Assembly: GCF_000590925.1 (NCBI RefSeq)
Contig: NZ_CP004372.1
Span: 3,491,110-3,555,109, forward strand
Source of the DNA: Roseibacterium elongatum DSM 19469
Lineage (GTDB): Bacteria > Pseudomonadota > Alphaproteobacteria > Rhodobacterales > Rhodobacteraceae
Direction: 5' to 3'
DNA length: 64,000 nt
A program made the translations under genes and the position numbers. The first letter of the stretch is position 1; the number at the start of each line of letters is the position of its first letter. Below the pieces are notes generated by a model, which was given only the letters and a program-made list of their open reading frames with translations, was not told the origin of the DNA and ran no database searches. Of the stretch, positions 44,885 to 53,745 are shown piece by piece.

Positions 44885-46309
44885 TCACCATTCTGCCGAG
44901 ATGTACTGGGTCTCCATGAACTCCAGCATGCCTTCATGGCCACCTTCGCGCCCAAGGCCCGATTGCTTGGTGCCCCCGAACGGTGCGGCCGGGTCGCTGA
45001 CCAGCCCACGGTTCAGACCCACCATGCCATAGTCCAGTTTCTCGCAGACCTGCATGGCGCGTTTGAAGTCGTCGCTGAAGACATAGGCGACAAGCCCGTA
45101 TTCGGTGTTATTGGCGCGGCGGATCGCATCCTCTTCATCGGCAAAGGTCTGAATCGCCGCGACCGGGCCAAAGATCTCGTCCTGGACGCAATCGGCGGTC
45201 TCCGGCACGTTCGAGAGGACGGTCGGCGGGTAGAAGTAGCCCGGCCCGTTCGGCACCGTGCCGCCGCATTCCAGCTTGGCCCCTTTCGCCAGCGCATCCG
45301 AGACGAACTCGGCCACCTTGTCGCGCGTATCGGCATTGACCAAGGGGCCGACATCGACCGAGGGATCGGTGCCATCGCCCACCTTGAGCGCCGACATGCG
45401 TTGGGACAGTTTGGCGGTGAAGGCCTCGGCCAGATCCTCATGAACGTAGATGCGGTTCGCGGCGGTGCAGGCTTCGCCCAGATTGCGCATCTTGGCCAGC
45501 ATGGTGCCGTCGATGGCTGTGTTCATGTCAGCGTCTTTCAGCACCAGAACGGGCGCGTTGCCGCCCAGCTCCATCGCCGGTTTCAGCACCTGATCGGCTG
45601 CGGATTTCAGCAGTTTGCGTCCCACCCCGGTCGAGCCGGTGAAGCTGACCACGCGGACCCGTGGGTCGTGAAGCATGTGGTCGACAAGCGCGCCGGTCTT
45701 TTTCGAGGGCAGGACGTTGACGAGGCCCTTGGGCACGCCGGCCTCTTCCAGCAGGGGCATCAGCGCCAGCATGGTCAGCGGCGTTTCCGAGGCTGGCTTG
45801 ATGATGACGCCGCAGCCTGCGGCCAAGGCCGGGGCGGTTTTCCGCGTTCCCATCGCGGCGGGGTAGTTCCACGGGGTGACCAGCACGGCCAATCCGGCGG
45901 GCTTGTGCTGCACGACAATGCGCGCGCCCGAGGCGGGGGCATGGGTGATCATTCCATCGGCGCGCACGGCCTCTTCCGCGAACCAGCGGAAGAATTCGGC
46001 GGCATAGGTCGCCTCGCCCTTGGCATCCGCGCCGGCCTTGCCGTTTTCCAGCGTGATGAGATGGGCGAAATGATCCAGCCGTTCGGTCATCAACTCCCAC
46101 GCGCGGCGCAACACCTCGGAACGTTCGCGGGGTTTGCGTGCGGCCCAGTCGGCCATGGCGCGTTCGGCCGCATCGAGGGCCGCATCCGCATCGGCGATAT
46201 CGGCCGAGGCGACCGAGGCCAGCACTTCTTCGGTGGCTGGGTTGATCACGTCGAACCGCTCGGCGCCCTTGCGCCATTCGCCGTCGATATAGAGATCGGT
46301 GTAGTCCAT
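44885..46309 (-). CDS. NAD(P)-dependent aldehyde dehydrogenase
   Basis: A 474-residue ALDH of the succinate-semialdehyde dehydrogenase-like group. It has LVTPWNYPAAMGTRKTAPALA, FTGSTGVGRKLL, the catalytic Glu in MELGGNAPVLV and the catalytic Cys in NLGEACTAANRIYVH. In an acetoin-type pathway it would oxidise the aldehyde released by the TPP enzyme. Start at 46309 (MDYTDLYIDGEW). Spacings of 17 and 10 bases to neighbours show one operon. Confidence 0.92.
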   Translation of the reverse strand: MDYTDLYIDGEWRKGAERFDVINPATEEVLASVASADIADADAALDAAERAMADWAARKPRERSEVLRRAWELMTERLDHFAHLITLENGKAGADAKGEATYAAEFFRWFAEEAVRADGMITHAPASGARIVVQHKPAGLAVLVTPWNYPAAMGTRKTAPALAAGCGVIIKPASETPLTMLALMPLLEEAGVPKGLVNVLPSKKTGALVDHMLHDPRVRVVSFTGSTGVGRKLLKSAADQVLKPAMELGGNAPVLVLKDADMNTAIDGTMLAKMRNLGEACTAANRIYVHEDLAEAFTAKLSQRMSALKVGDGTDPSVDVGPLVNADTRDKVAEFVSDALAKGAKLECGGTVPNGPGYFYPPTVLSNVPETADCVQDEIFGPVAAIQTFADEEDAIRRANNTEYGLVAYVFSDDFKRAMQVCEKLDYGMVGLNRGLVSDPAAPFGGTKQSGLGREGGHEGMLEFMETQYISAEW

Positions 46310-46326
46310 GCGTGGCACTCCGTCTG

Positions 46327-47634
46327 TCAGAGCAGGTGGCGGAGCGGCTGCTCCATCCGGCCTGCGAATTCGGTGATAAGCTGGATCGCGTCTGACGCGT
46401 CGAGCTGTGCGGCTGCGCATTCCAGCGTGATGGCCAGGCCGGCCCTGTCATCGGTGAGCGACAAGACCGGTGTGGTCTCGGCCCCCATGTTCAGTGAGGC
46501 CAGCGATGTTCCCCGCAGGTCACGCACGATCAGCGCCGGGTCGTCATCGGTTTCCGAAACCCCGCTCAGGCTGCGACCGACCGGCACGTGGTAGGTTTGC
46601 CGGTTGCCAAATCGCTCGATGGCCACGCAAACCGCGTCGGCCCTTCCAAAGCTGGTTCCGGCAAAGCCCGCCAGAACCGCATCCGGGTTGAGCGCCCGTG
46701 TCTCCCCGGCCCAGAGAGAAAAGGCCGACAGGCGATCGGCCGAACACACCGCAGTCAGCCGGCGCGGGGCCTCGGAAGGGGGGGCAACGGGTGCCGCCGT
46801 GGCGCGCGGCATGTTGCGCAACACCTCCAGATCGGCCACGTGGAAGGGCTGTGGATGGCCAGCCTCGGCCAGGCTGGCGAGGTCCAGCCCCTGTTCAATC
46901 GCGAGACGCCGCGCCTTGGGCGAGGCCAGGATGCGCCCGCCAGGGTTTGGCGACGCTGCCGCTAGGGCGACGGTTTCGGTGGGTTGCCCGGCGGGGGATT
47001 TGTGGACTGATGGCGGCGGGGCCGATGTTTCGGCAGGCTTGGCTTCGGTGTCCTTCACCGAACGCGCGACCGGCGCGTCAGGTTTGTTGCCCGAAACGAT
47101 CGCCACCGGATCGCCCACCGGCACCTCTTCCCCGGCCTCGGCCAGCGTCGCAGCAAGCCAGCCGTCGCGGCCCGCCTCAACCTCCATGGTACTCTTGTCG
47201 GTTTCGACCTCGAACAGGATGTCATCGGCCGAGACCTGATCACCCGGCGCTTTCAGCCAACTGACCAACAGGCCGGTATCCTGCGCCATGCCAAGCTGCG
47301 GCATGGTCACGGGGTGACCCTCCGGGATCGTGTCATCTGCGGCGACTGGAGGGGCAGGGGCGGCCTGTGATGGGGCGGGGGCCGGGTCATCTTCGGCGCT
47401 GTCCGAGATGCGCGCGATCACATTGCCGACCGGCACATCATCGCCTTCGCCATAGGACACGCCCGTCAGAAATCCGTCGGCCGGTGCCTCGACCTCCATC
47501 ACCGCCTTGTCGGTTTCGACCTCGAACAGGGCATCGCCCTTGGACACCGGATCGCCCGGCGCCTTGAGCCAGGACACGATCTTGCCCGCGTCCTGCGCCA
47601 TGCCGAGCTGAGGCATGGTCACGTCATGCGGCAT
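46327..47634 (-). CDS. Double-lipoyl scaffold protein with inactive E2-like domain
   Basis: A 435-residue protein: lipoyl domain 1 (residues 1-80, Lys43 in VETDKAVMEVE), lipoyl domain 2 (107-183, Lys147 in VETDKSTMEVE), Pro/Ala linkers, subunit-binding domain (about 233-272, ASPKARRLAIEQGLDLASLA) and a C-terminal region (about 291-435) that aligns with the end of E2 cores. The active-site stretch DHRVING of the partner E2 reads AAAQLDA here, so the catalytic His is Ala. It resembles eukaryotic E3-binding protein in design. It overlaps E1 beta by 11 bases. It probably supplies swinging arms to the separate E2 core at 43999. Confidence 0.82.
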   Translation of the reverse strand: MPHDVTMPQLGMAQDAGKIVSWLKAPGDPVSKGDALFEVETDKAVMEVEAPADGFLTGVSYGEGDDVPVGNVIARISDSAEDDPAPAPSQAAPAPPVAADDTIPEGHPVTMPQLGMAQDTGLLVSWLKAPGDQVSADDILFEVETDKSTMEVEAGRDGWLAATLAEAGEEVPVGDPVAIVSGNKPDAPVARSVKDTEAKPAETSAPPPSVHKSPAGQPTETVALAAASPNPGGRILASPKARRLAIEQGLDLASLAEAGHPQPFHVADLEVLRNMPRATAAPVAPPSEAPRRLTAVCSADRLSAFSLWAGETRALNPDAVLAGFAGTSFGRADAVCVAIERFGNRQTYHVPVGRSLSGVSETDDDPALIVRDLRGTSLASLNMGAETTPVLSLTDDRAGLAITLECAAAQLDASDAIQLITEFAGRMEQPLRHLL

Positions 47635-48619
47635 GGATCATCTCCCCCGCGCAGAGCTTGCGCGCGTTTTCGACCACACCTTCGGGCGTGGGAACGGTCA
47701 GATCCTCCAGCGCCGGGGAAAACGGCACCGGCACATCCATCGCCCCCATGCGCAGGACGGGTGCATCGAGGTGGTAGAACGCCTTTTCGTTCAGGCGACT
47801 GGCGATCTCGGCGGTGACGCCATAGCTCTGGTGGCCTTCGTCGATGACGATGGCGCGGCTTGTCTTCTTGACGCTGTCCAGCAGCGTCGCCTCGTCCAGC
47901 GGCACGATGGTGCGCGGGTCGATCACCTCGGCGTCGATCCCGTCGCCGGCCAGCATCTCGGCGGCCTTTTCGGCGACCTGCACCATGGAGGACGTGGCGA
48001 TCAGGGTGATATCCGACCCCTCGCGCTTGGTATGCGCCTCGCCGAAGGGGATCAGGTATTCCTCTTCCGGGACAGGGGCCTTGTCCTGATACATCAGCTT
48101 GTCTTCGAAGATGACGACCGGGTTGTTGTCGCGGATCGCCGTCTTCATCAGGCCCTTTGCCTCGTAGGCCGAGGAGGGCAGGGCGACCTTGAGGCCGGGA
48201 ATATGCGCGACAAGCGCCTGCAAAGACTGGCTGTGTTGCGCGGCCGAACGGCGCGTGGCACCGAGGTTGGTGCGCAGGACCATCGGCACGGTCAGCTTGC
48301 CGCCCGACATGTAATGCTGCTTGGCCGCTTGGTTACACAGCTGGTCCATCACGAGATAGATGAAATCGCCGAACATCAGGTCGACAACGGGCCGCGCGCC
48401 GGTCATCGCGGCGCCCACGGCCATTCCGACAAACCCGGGTTCCGAGATCGGCGTGTCGATAACGCGGTCGGTGCCGAATTCTTCGACAAGACCGGACAGC
48501 ACCTTGAAGGGCGTTCCGGCCTCGGCGACATCTTCGCCAAGGATGAAGACGCTCGGGTCGCGGCGCATCTCTTCGGCAAGCGCCTCGTTCACGGCTTGGG
48601 ACAGGGTGATTTCTCGCAT
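47624..48619 (-). CDS. TPP-dependent dehydrogenase E1 beta subunit (AcoB-like)
   Basis: A 331-residue E1 beta subunit: EALAEEMRRDPSVFILGEDVAEAGTPFK, TPISEPGFVGMAVGAAMTGARPVVD and the C-terminal transketolase domain (VIDPRTIVPLDEATLLDSVKKTSRAIVIDEG). It forms an alpha2beta2 enzyme with the neighbouring alpha subunit and decarboxylates a 2-oxo acid or cleaves an acyloin, handing the acyl group to lipoamide. The stop lies inside the scaffold gene start. Confidence 0.92.
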   Translation of the reverse strand: MREITLSQAVNEALAEEMRRDPSVFILGEDVAEAGTPFKVLSGLVEEFGTDRVIDTPISEPGFVGMAVGAAMTGARPVVDLMFGDFIYLVMDQLCNQAAKQHYMSGGKLTVPMVLRTNLGATRRSAAQHSQSLQALVAHIPGLKVALPSSAYEAKGLMKTAIRDNNPVVIFEDKLMYQDKAPVPEEEYLIPFGEAHTKREGSDITLIATSSMVQVAEKAAEMLAGDGIDAEVIDPRTIVPLDEATLLDSVKKTSRAIVIDEGHQSYGVTAEIASRLNEKAFYHLDAPVLRMGAMDVPVPFSPALEDLTVPTPEGVVENARKLCAGEMIHAA

Positions 48620-48629
48620 CGGTCTCTCC

Positions 48630-49607
48630 TCAGTCCGCGTAAACGTGCATGTCGACCTCGTTGGCCGGCGGGTAGGGGGCCTGTTCGGCATAGGCCACGG
48701 CCTCGGTCGCGTTTTTCTCGATCTCGGCATTCATCGCCTCGATTTCTGCCTCGGTGGCGATCCCTTCGCTGACAAGGAAAGCGCGGAAGCGGATGATCGG
48801 GTCGCGATTGTCCTTCCAGTCCTTCTCCTCGTCCTTCGAGCGGTAGTATTCACGGTTGATGTCGCCGACATGGTGCCCGTGGTAGCGATAGGTCATCAGT
48901 TCCATGAAGAACGGGCCCTCGCCCTTGCGGGCCCGCGCCACCAGCTTTTGCGTCAATTCGTTGACCGCCAGCACATCCTGCCCGTCGACCGTATGCGCCT
49001 CGATGCCGAACGCCTCGGCGCGGGCCGTGATCGAACCTGCGGCGATTTCCTCGGTCTTGGTGTATTCCGAATAGCCGTTGTTCTCGCAGGCGTAGATCAC
49101 CGGCAGGTTCCACAGCGCGGCCATGTTCATGACCTCGTACATCAGCCCCTGCGCCGTCGCGCCATCACCGAAGAAACAGACCGTGACATCATCCTTTCCC
49201 ATCAGCTTGGCGCGCAGGGCCGAGCCTGTGGCGATCCCCATGGACCCGCCGACGATGGCGTTCGCGCCAAGGTTCCCGTGGCTTTGATCGGCGATATGCA
49301 TCGACCCGCCCTTGCCCCGGCAATAGCCCTCGGCCTTGCCGAGCAACTCGCAGAACATTTCCTTGAACTCCGCCCCCTTGGCGACGCAATGCCCGTGGCC
49401 GCGATGGGTCGAGGTGATGCGGTCGTCGTCGGTCAGCGCCTCGCAGATGCCCACGGCGACGGCTTCCTCGCCGGAATACATGTGGGTCAGCCCCGGCATT
49501 TTGGCCGACAGGTAGAGCTGGTTGGCATTGTCTTCGAAAGTGCGGATGCGAACCATCTGGCGATACATGCGCAGGTAGTCCTCGGTATTCGTCTTGGCTT
49601 TGGCCAT
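48630..49607 (-). CDS. TPP-dependent dehydrogenase E1 alpha subunit (AcoA-like)
   Basis: A 325-residue E1 alpha subunit with the thiamine diphosphate motif FFGDGATAQGLMYEVMNMAALWNLPVIYACENN separated over two short stretches, GHGHCVAKGAEFKEM and GGSMHIADQSHGNLGANAIVGG. The match to acetoin:DCPIP oxidoreductase is closer, by recall, than to pyruvate dehydrogenase; this fits the acetoin-reductase-like SDRs in the locus. ATG at 49607 with a GGGAGG site. Confidence 0.9.
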   Translation of the reverse strand: MAKAKTNTEDYLRMYRQMVRIRTFEDNANQLYLSAKMPGLTHMYSGEEAVAVGICEALTDDDRITSTHRGHGHCVAKGAEFKEMFCELLGKAEGYCRGKGGSMHIADQSHGNLGANAIVGGSMGIATGSALRAKLMGKDDVTVCFFGDGATAQGLMYEVMNMAALWNLPVIYACENNGYSEYTKTEEIAAGSITARAEAFGIEAHTVDGQDVLAVNELTQKLVARARKGEGPFFMELMTYRYHGHHVGDINREYYRSKDEEKDWKDNRDPIIRFRAFLVSEGIATEAEIEAMNAEIEKNATEAVAYAEQAPYPPANEVDMHVYAD

Positions 49608-49633
49608 GTGATCCTCCCGGGGTGGGCGGGGGC

Positions 49634-49689
49634 GGCGGGGTGAACCCCGCCCTACGCGCGTTGCACCGTAGGGCGGGATTTATCCCGCC
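49634..49689. repeat. REP-like extragenic palindrome
   Basis: Two 23-base arms, GGCGGGGTGAACCCCGCCC... at 49634-49656 and CGTAGGGCGGGATTTATCCC... at 49667-49689, are inverted copies with four mismatches and a 10-base centre. Each arm contains its own small dyad (GGCGGG/CCCGCC). It sits between the M24 and E1 alpha genes and could form a strong mRNA hairpin. Confidence 0.7.
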
Positions 49690-49694
49690 GCGCC

Positions 49695-50993
49695 TCAGTA
49701 GCGGTTCGCGATGGGCAGCTCTTCAGCCGGGAAGAGGCTGATCACTTCGCAGCCGGTTTCCGTGACCACGACCTCTTCCTCGATCCGGGCGGCGGAATAG
49801 CCGTCGCTGGCTGGACAGTAGGTTTCCAGCGCAAAGACCATGCCGGTCTGGATCTCCATCGGGTGATCCAGCGACACGGCGCGGCTGATGATCGGGCGCT
49901 CGTGCAGCGCCAACCCCAGGCCGTGACCGAATTGCAGGCCAAAGGCCGCGTCCTCGTTCGGGAAACCCAGGCTTTCGGCGGTCGGCCAGACCTCGGCCAC
50001 CTTGTCGGTGGTCACGCCGGGCCGGATCATCGCGATGGAGGCATCGATCCACTCGCGCGCCCGGATGTAGGCGTCGGTCTGCGACGGTGTCGCGCGGCCG
50101 ATGTTGAAGGTCCGATAGTAGCAGGTGCGATAGCCCTGATAGCTTTGCAGGATGTCGAAGAACGCCTGGTCACCGGGGCGGAACAGCCGGTCGGTGAAGT
50201 TGTGCGGATGCGGGTTGCACCGCTCGCCCGAAATGGCGTTGATCGCCTCGACATCGTCCGACCCCATCTCGTAGAGAAGCTTGTTGGACAGCGCGACGAT
50301 GTCGTTTTCGCGGACGCCTGGTTTCAGCTCTTCGTAGATCATGTGGTAGACGCCATCGACCATGCTGGCCGCTTGGGTCAAAAGCTGGATTTCGTCCCAG
50401 TTCTTGATCTCGCGCGCCGACAGCATGATTTGCTGGCCGTCGACCACCTTGATCCCTTCTTCCTGTAAGGCGTGGAACATCGCGGTTTCGGCATAGTCGA
50501 CGCCGACCGGCATGTCGGCCATCCCGGCCTCCTTGATCAGGCGCGCGATTTCCTTGGCGTATTTCTTCATCAACCCGAACTCGGGCGGGATGGTGCCGCG
50601 CATGCCGACCACACCGGCGAGGCAGTGGTCAGGCTCCAGCCAATCGGAGTACCGCTGGTGATGCACGGCGGCCGAGCCGAAATCCCAGACATAGGGGCTG
50701 TCATCGCCGGTCAGCAGGCAGAACCGGCACATCTTGTCCCGTTCCCACTCGCCGATCTTGGTGGCCGAGACGTAGCGGATATTGTTGACGTCGAACAAAA
50801 GCAGCGTGCCTGCCTCGGACGCCTGGAGCGCCTGCCGCGTGCGGGCAAGGCGGTAACGGCGCAGGCGGTCATGGTCGATGCGGCGTTCGAAATCGACCGA
50901 GGTATGGCCCCAGGCCGGCAGGCGTTCCCGCCATTCCCAATTGGGTTCCAGATCTTGCGGGGTCAGAAGGTTCGGCATCAATGCGCGAGACAT
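49695..50993 (-). CDS. M24-family (creatinase/aminopeptidase P-like) protein, one metal ligand missing
   Basis: A 432-residue pita-bread-fold protein with an N-terminal creatinase domain and C-terminal M24 domain. Of five usual metal ligands, Asp280 (FFDILQ), His357 (FGHGLG), Glu390 (ALETYC) and Glu405/406 (ARIEEE) are present. The second Asp of DxGxxxxGYxxD is Cys291 (GYRTCYYRTF). Metal-free hydrolysis as in creatinase is possible, and DddP-type DMSP lyase was considered but its pattern is not matched. It is co-transcribed with the TPP dehydrogenase genes, so it likely acts on the same substrate. Start ATG 50993 has better ribosome-site spacing than 50996. Confidence 0.8.
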   Translation of the reverse strand: MSRALMPNLLTPQDLEPNWEWRERLPAWGHTSVDFERRIDHDRLRRYRLARTRQALQASEAGTLLLFDVNNIRYVSATKIGEWERDKMCRFCLLTGDDSPYVWDFGSAAVHHQRYSDWLEPDHCLAGVVGMRGTIPPEFGLMKKYAKEIARLIKEAGMADMPVGVDYAETAMFHALQEEGIKVVDGQQIMLSAREIKNWDEIQLLTQAASMVDGVYHMIYEELKPGVRENDIVALSNKLLYEMGSDDVEAINAISGERCNPHPHNFTDRLFRPGDQAFFDILQSYQGYRTCYYRTFNIGRATPSQTDAYIRAREWIDASIAMIRPGVTTDKVAEVWPTAESLGFPNEDAAFGLQFGHGLGLALHERPIISRAVSLDHPMEIQTGMVFALETYCPASDGYSAARIEEEVVVTETGCEVISLFPAEELPIANRY

Positions 50994-51058
50994 CATAAGC
51001 TCCTTTCGGGTGCGTTCTCGCGCACCCACTGAGGTCGGAAAATCAGGGTGTCGGCGAT

Positions 51059-51865
51059 CTACTTCGTGACCCAGCCGCCATCGATGGAGATCATCTGGCC
51101 GGTCATGTAGTCGCTGTCGTCGGAAGCGAGGAACGAGGCGGTTCCGATGATGTCCTTTGGATAGGACACGCGCTTGATGACAAGGTTGTTCTCGACGATG
51201 TCGTCGTAGGCTTGACCTTCGCGTTCCTTGAAGCCGATTTCGACGAGATCCTTATCAAGCTGCTCCCAGAGCGGCGTCACGACGACGCCGGGCGCGTATC
51301 CGTTGACGGTGATGTTGTGCTCGGCAAGGCCGAGTGCGCCGCATTCGGTCAGGGCAAGGCAGCCGTATTTCGAGGTGCAATAAACGGTGACGTCCACCAA
51401 GGGCTTGCGCGATGCGATAGAACCCACGTTGATCAGCTTGTAGGGCTTTTCCTGCGGGCCCTGGGCGATCATCTGGCGGGCGGTTTCCTGCATGCCAAGC
51501 CACATCGCCTTGGTGTTGACGTTCATGATCATGTCCCAGTTGTCTTCATCGATATCCATGAAGAACCGGGGCTTGTTCAGGCCGGCATTGAAAAGGCCGA
51601 CATTGATGCTGCCAAAGGCATCCACCGTGGCGTCGACCGCGTTGCGATTGTCCTCGCGCTTGGTCACGTCCATCTTGACGGCGATCGCCTTGCCGTTGCC
51701 GGCTGCATTGATCTTGTCCGCCATCGCCTGCGCTTCATCCCCGTCGAGATCGCCGAGGCAGACATTCGCGCCTTGGGCGGCAAACGCTTCGGCATTGGCG
51801 GCACCCATGCCGCGTGCGGCACCAGTGATAAGGATGTGCTTTCCCTTCAGGCGATTGGGGTCCAT
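51059..51865 (-). CDS. Short-chain dehydrogenase/reductase
   Basis: A 268-residue classical SDR: ILITGAARGMGAANAEAF nucleotide motif, FNAGLNKPRF, the catalytic Ser in VGSIASRKP and Tyr-Lys in VYCTSKYG. The LWEQLDKDLVEIG segment recalls acetoin reductase/2,3-butanediol dehydrogenase. Likely NAD-dependent oxidation of a secondary alcohol of the imported compound. Paralogue of the SDR at 54933 in the opposite operon. Start at 51865 with a GGGAGG site. Confidence 0.9.
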   Translation of the reverse strand: MDPNRLKGKHILITGAARGMGAANAEAFAAQGANVCLGDLDGDEAQAMADKINAAGNGKAIAVKMDVTKREDNRNAVDATVDAFGSINVGLFNAGLNKPRFFMDIDEDNWDMIMNVNTKAMWLGMQETARQMIAQGPQEKPYKLINVGSIASRKPLVDVTVYCTSKYGCLALTECGALGLAEHNITVNGYAPGVVVTPLWEQLDKDLVEIGFKEREGQAYDDIVENNLVIKRVSYPKDIIGTASFLASDDSDYMTGQMISIDGGWVTK

Positions 51866-51875
51866 GGTTTCCTCC

Positions 51876-53693
51876 CTATTGGACTGATCTTTCAAGGATT
51901 TCCTCTGCCTGCGCCTGCAGGCGAAGAAGCGCCTCCTCCGGCGCCACGATGCCGCGCAGCATGTCGTGCAATTCCATGCCGCAGAGGTTGATGATGTCGG
52001 AAATCTGCGCGATCGGCGGGCGCGGCCAGAATTGCAGTTCGTCGCGCCACGACATCTGGTCCACCAGTTCGAAAATCGGCGACAGGCGTCGCACTTCGGG
52101 GTCGGCGCCAACGGAGTAACGCGGCGCTGTTCGGCTGCCATTCTGGATGTAGAGTTTCTGCGCCGATGGCGACGTGAAGGCGACAAGCGCCTCGACCGCA
52201 TCATCGACACGTTCCTCGCTCAGGTTTGCCGGGATGCACAGCGCATAGCCGCCCACAGGTGCAATCGGGGCGCCGTCGGGTCCGTGCGGGTGTGGCAGGT
52301 ATCCTGTGTTGCCAAATGCCGGACAGGTTTCGTCCAGTTCGAAATACGGGGCCAGCAGCGTGTACCCGTAAGCCATCGCGACCTTGCCCCCGGCGAAGGG
52401 GCGCACGCGTTCGTACCACGACATCGACAGGATGTCGGGTGGAGAGAACTGCATCAGGTCCATCAAGTATTCAGCCGCGTCGCGGGTGCGCGGCGAATCT
52501 ATCCGTGCCCTGTAATGGCCGCCAGCAAGGTCGCTTGCGTCGAACCCGCCTGCGACTTCCGGCAATTCGATGATGGGCTGCCCAAAGGCCGCGCTTGTCA
52601 TCATGAAAGTGTGCCCGAGCGCTGTGCCGCGTGCAGCATTCCAGGCGACCCCATACCGACCATTGCGCGGATCGTGGAAATGGCGCGCGGCGGCGATCAC
52701 GTCGTCATGAGTGGCTGGCGGCGCCAGACCTTCGCGCGCGAACCAGTCCTTTCGATAGAACATCAATTCTGGTGTGGTCTGGCTTGGCACACCATAAGGT
52801 ACGCCCCCCCAATGGGTTGCACGCCATCCCGCCGTGTGGAAATCGCTTGGGTCCAGCCGATCGACATCCATGATCTCGGGAAGCGGCCGGAGAACACCCT
52901 TGGACACAAACTCCCCGATCCAAGGCAGGTCGACCGCGATCAGGTCATAAGCACTTTTCTTTCGTTCGGCATTGCGCAGGGTTTCCTCGCGCAAACGGTC
53001 AATGGAGAAGGCGCGTTGATGAATGTCGGTTCCGACAATCTGTTCGAACTGGCGCTTGAGTGTATCCATGACCATGAAGGTCGGATCGCCATGAACGAGG
53101 ATCCGAAGACCCCCAGCCAGCTTGAGGGGCGACAACAGCGCGCTGGGCGGCGCGATTGCCGCTTGGCCTGGCACGTAAGAACCGCCGTAGAAATAGTCAC
53201 CGGCATGATCCTCGGCATCGAAGGCCTCGCGAGCGAGACGCCCGACGCGGCTTGCCAGCTGACTGAAGTGGTCAAGAAGGTCTGCACTGGGGTGAAGGGA
53301 AAAACTGCGACCAGTTTTCGTTCTGGCTCTTTGTTCGACATAGCCAGCAGACTGGATCTCGGCCAGCTTCCGCATCGCGGTTGCATAGGGAACTCCGGAC
53401 GCGGACGCCATCGACGACGCGGATACCAACCGCCCTTCTACATGCCCTCGCAAAAGGTGCAGCAGCATGTTCAAATGCGGGTTCGGCGTTGTAGGGTCGA
53501 GCGATGTGTCCAGTTCAACGGTCAGGTCCGTCAAGAACCCGATGAGCCGCGCGAGTTCGGCATCGGCCACGCCATTGGACGAAAGGGATCGGCTCGAGGC
53601 CGCACCTTGTCCATTTTGAATGGCGTTGGCAGCTTGACTGAGCATGGTCCCCTTGGCGCCTGACGGTGCGGTGCATATCGGTGGGCGTTTCAC
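51876..53693 (-). CDS. Cytoplasmic regulator: winged helix fused to an ABC solute-binding-protein domain
   Basis: About 605 residues without a signal peptide or membrane helix. Residues about 73-140 form a winged-helix-like unit (NMLLHLLRGHVEGRLVSASS, SGVPYATAMRKLAEIQSAGYVEQR). Residues about 195-590 form a family 1-type extracellular solute-binding domain (DLIAVDLPWIGEFVSKG, GVPYGVPSQTTPELMFYRKDWF, VGGYALCIPANLSEE). The binding domain must therefore sense its ligand in the cytoplasm. First gene of the catabolic operon, divergent from the importer. GTG 53693 follows AGGGGG; ATG 53645 is an alternative start. A one-component sensor with a MalE-like domain is unusual. Confidence 0.8.
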   Translation of the reverse strand: MKRPPICTAPSGAKGTMLSQAANAIQNGQGAASSRSLSSNGVADAELARLIGFLTDLTVELDTSLDPTTPNPHLNMLLHLLRGHVEGRLVSASSMASASGVPYATAMRKLAEIQSAGYVEQRARTKTGRSFSLHPSADLLDHFSQLASRVGRLAREAFDAEDHAGDYFYGGSYVPGQAAIAPPSALLSPLKLAGGLRILVHGDPTFMVMDTLKRQFEQIVGTDIHQRAFSIDRLREETLRNAERKKSAYDLIAVDLPWIGEFVSKGVLRPLPEIMDVDRLDPSDFHTAGWRATHWGGVPYGVPSQTTPELMFYRKDWFAREGLAPPATHDDVIAAARHFHDPRNGRYGVAWNAARGTALGHTFMMTSAAFGQPIIELPEVAGGFDASDLAGGHYRARIDSPRTRDAAEYLMDLMQFSPPDILSMSWYERVRPFAGGKVAMAYGYTLLAPYFELDETCPAFGNTGYLPHPHGPDGAPIAPVGGYALCIPANLSEERVDDAVEALVAFTSPSAQKLYIQNGSRTAPRYSVGADPEVRRLSPIFELVDQMSWRDELQFWPRPPIAQISDIINLCGMELHDMLRGIVAPEEALLRLQAQAEEILERSVQ

Positions 53694-53745
53694 TGGATGT
53701 CCCCCTGAATTGTTCAAATTGAGAGTAGCTGCGGCCCTCCGAAGA

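Noticed and set aside
47624..49607. Pyruvate dehydrogenase E1 (alpha/beta) of central metabolism
   Set aside because: The operon has an importer partner, SDRs and ALDH, and the sequences fit the acetoin-type branch better; a dedicated PDH should be elsewhere.
49695..50993. DddP-type DMSP lyase
   Set aside because: Both are M24 proteins, but the DddP motif order and the Asp at the second metal position are absent here.
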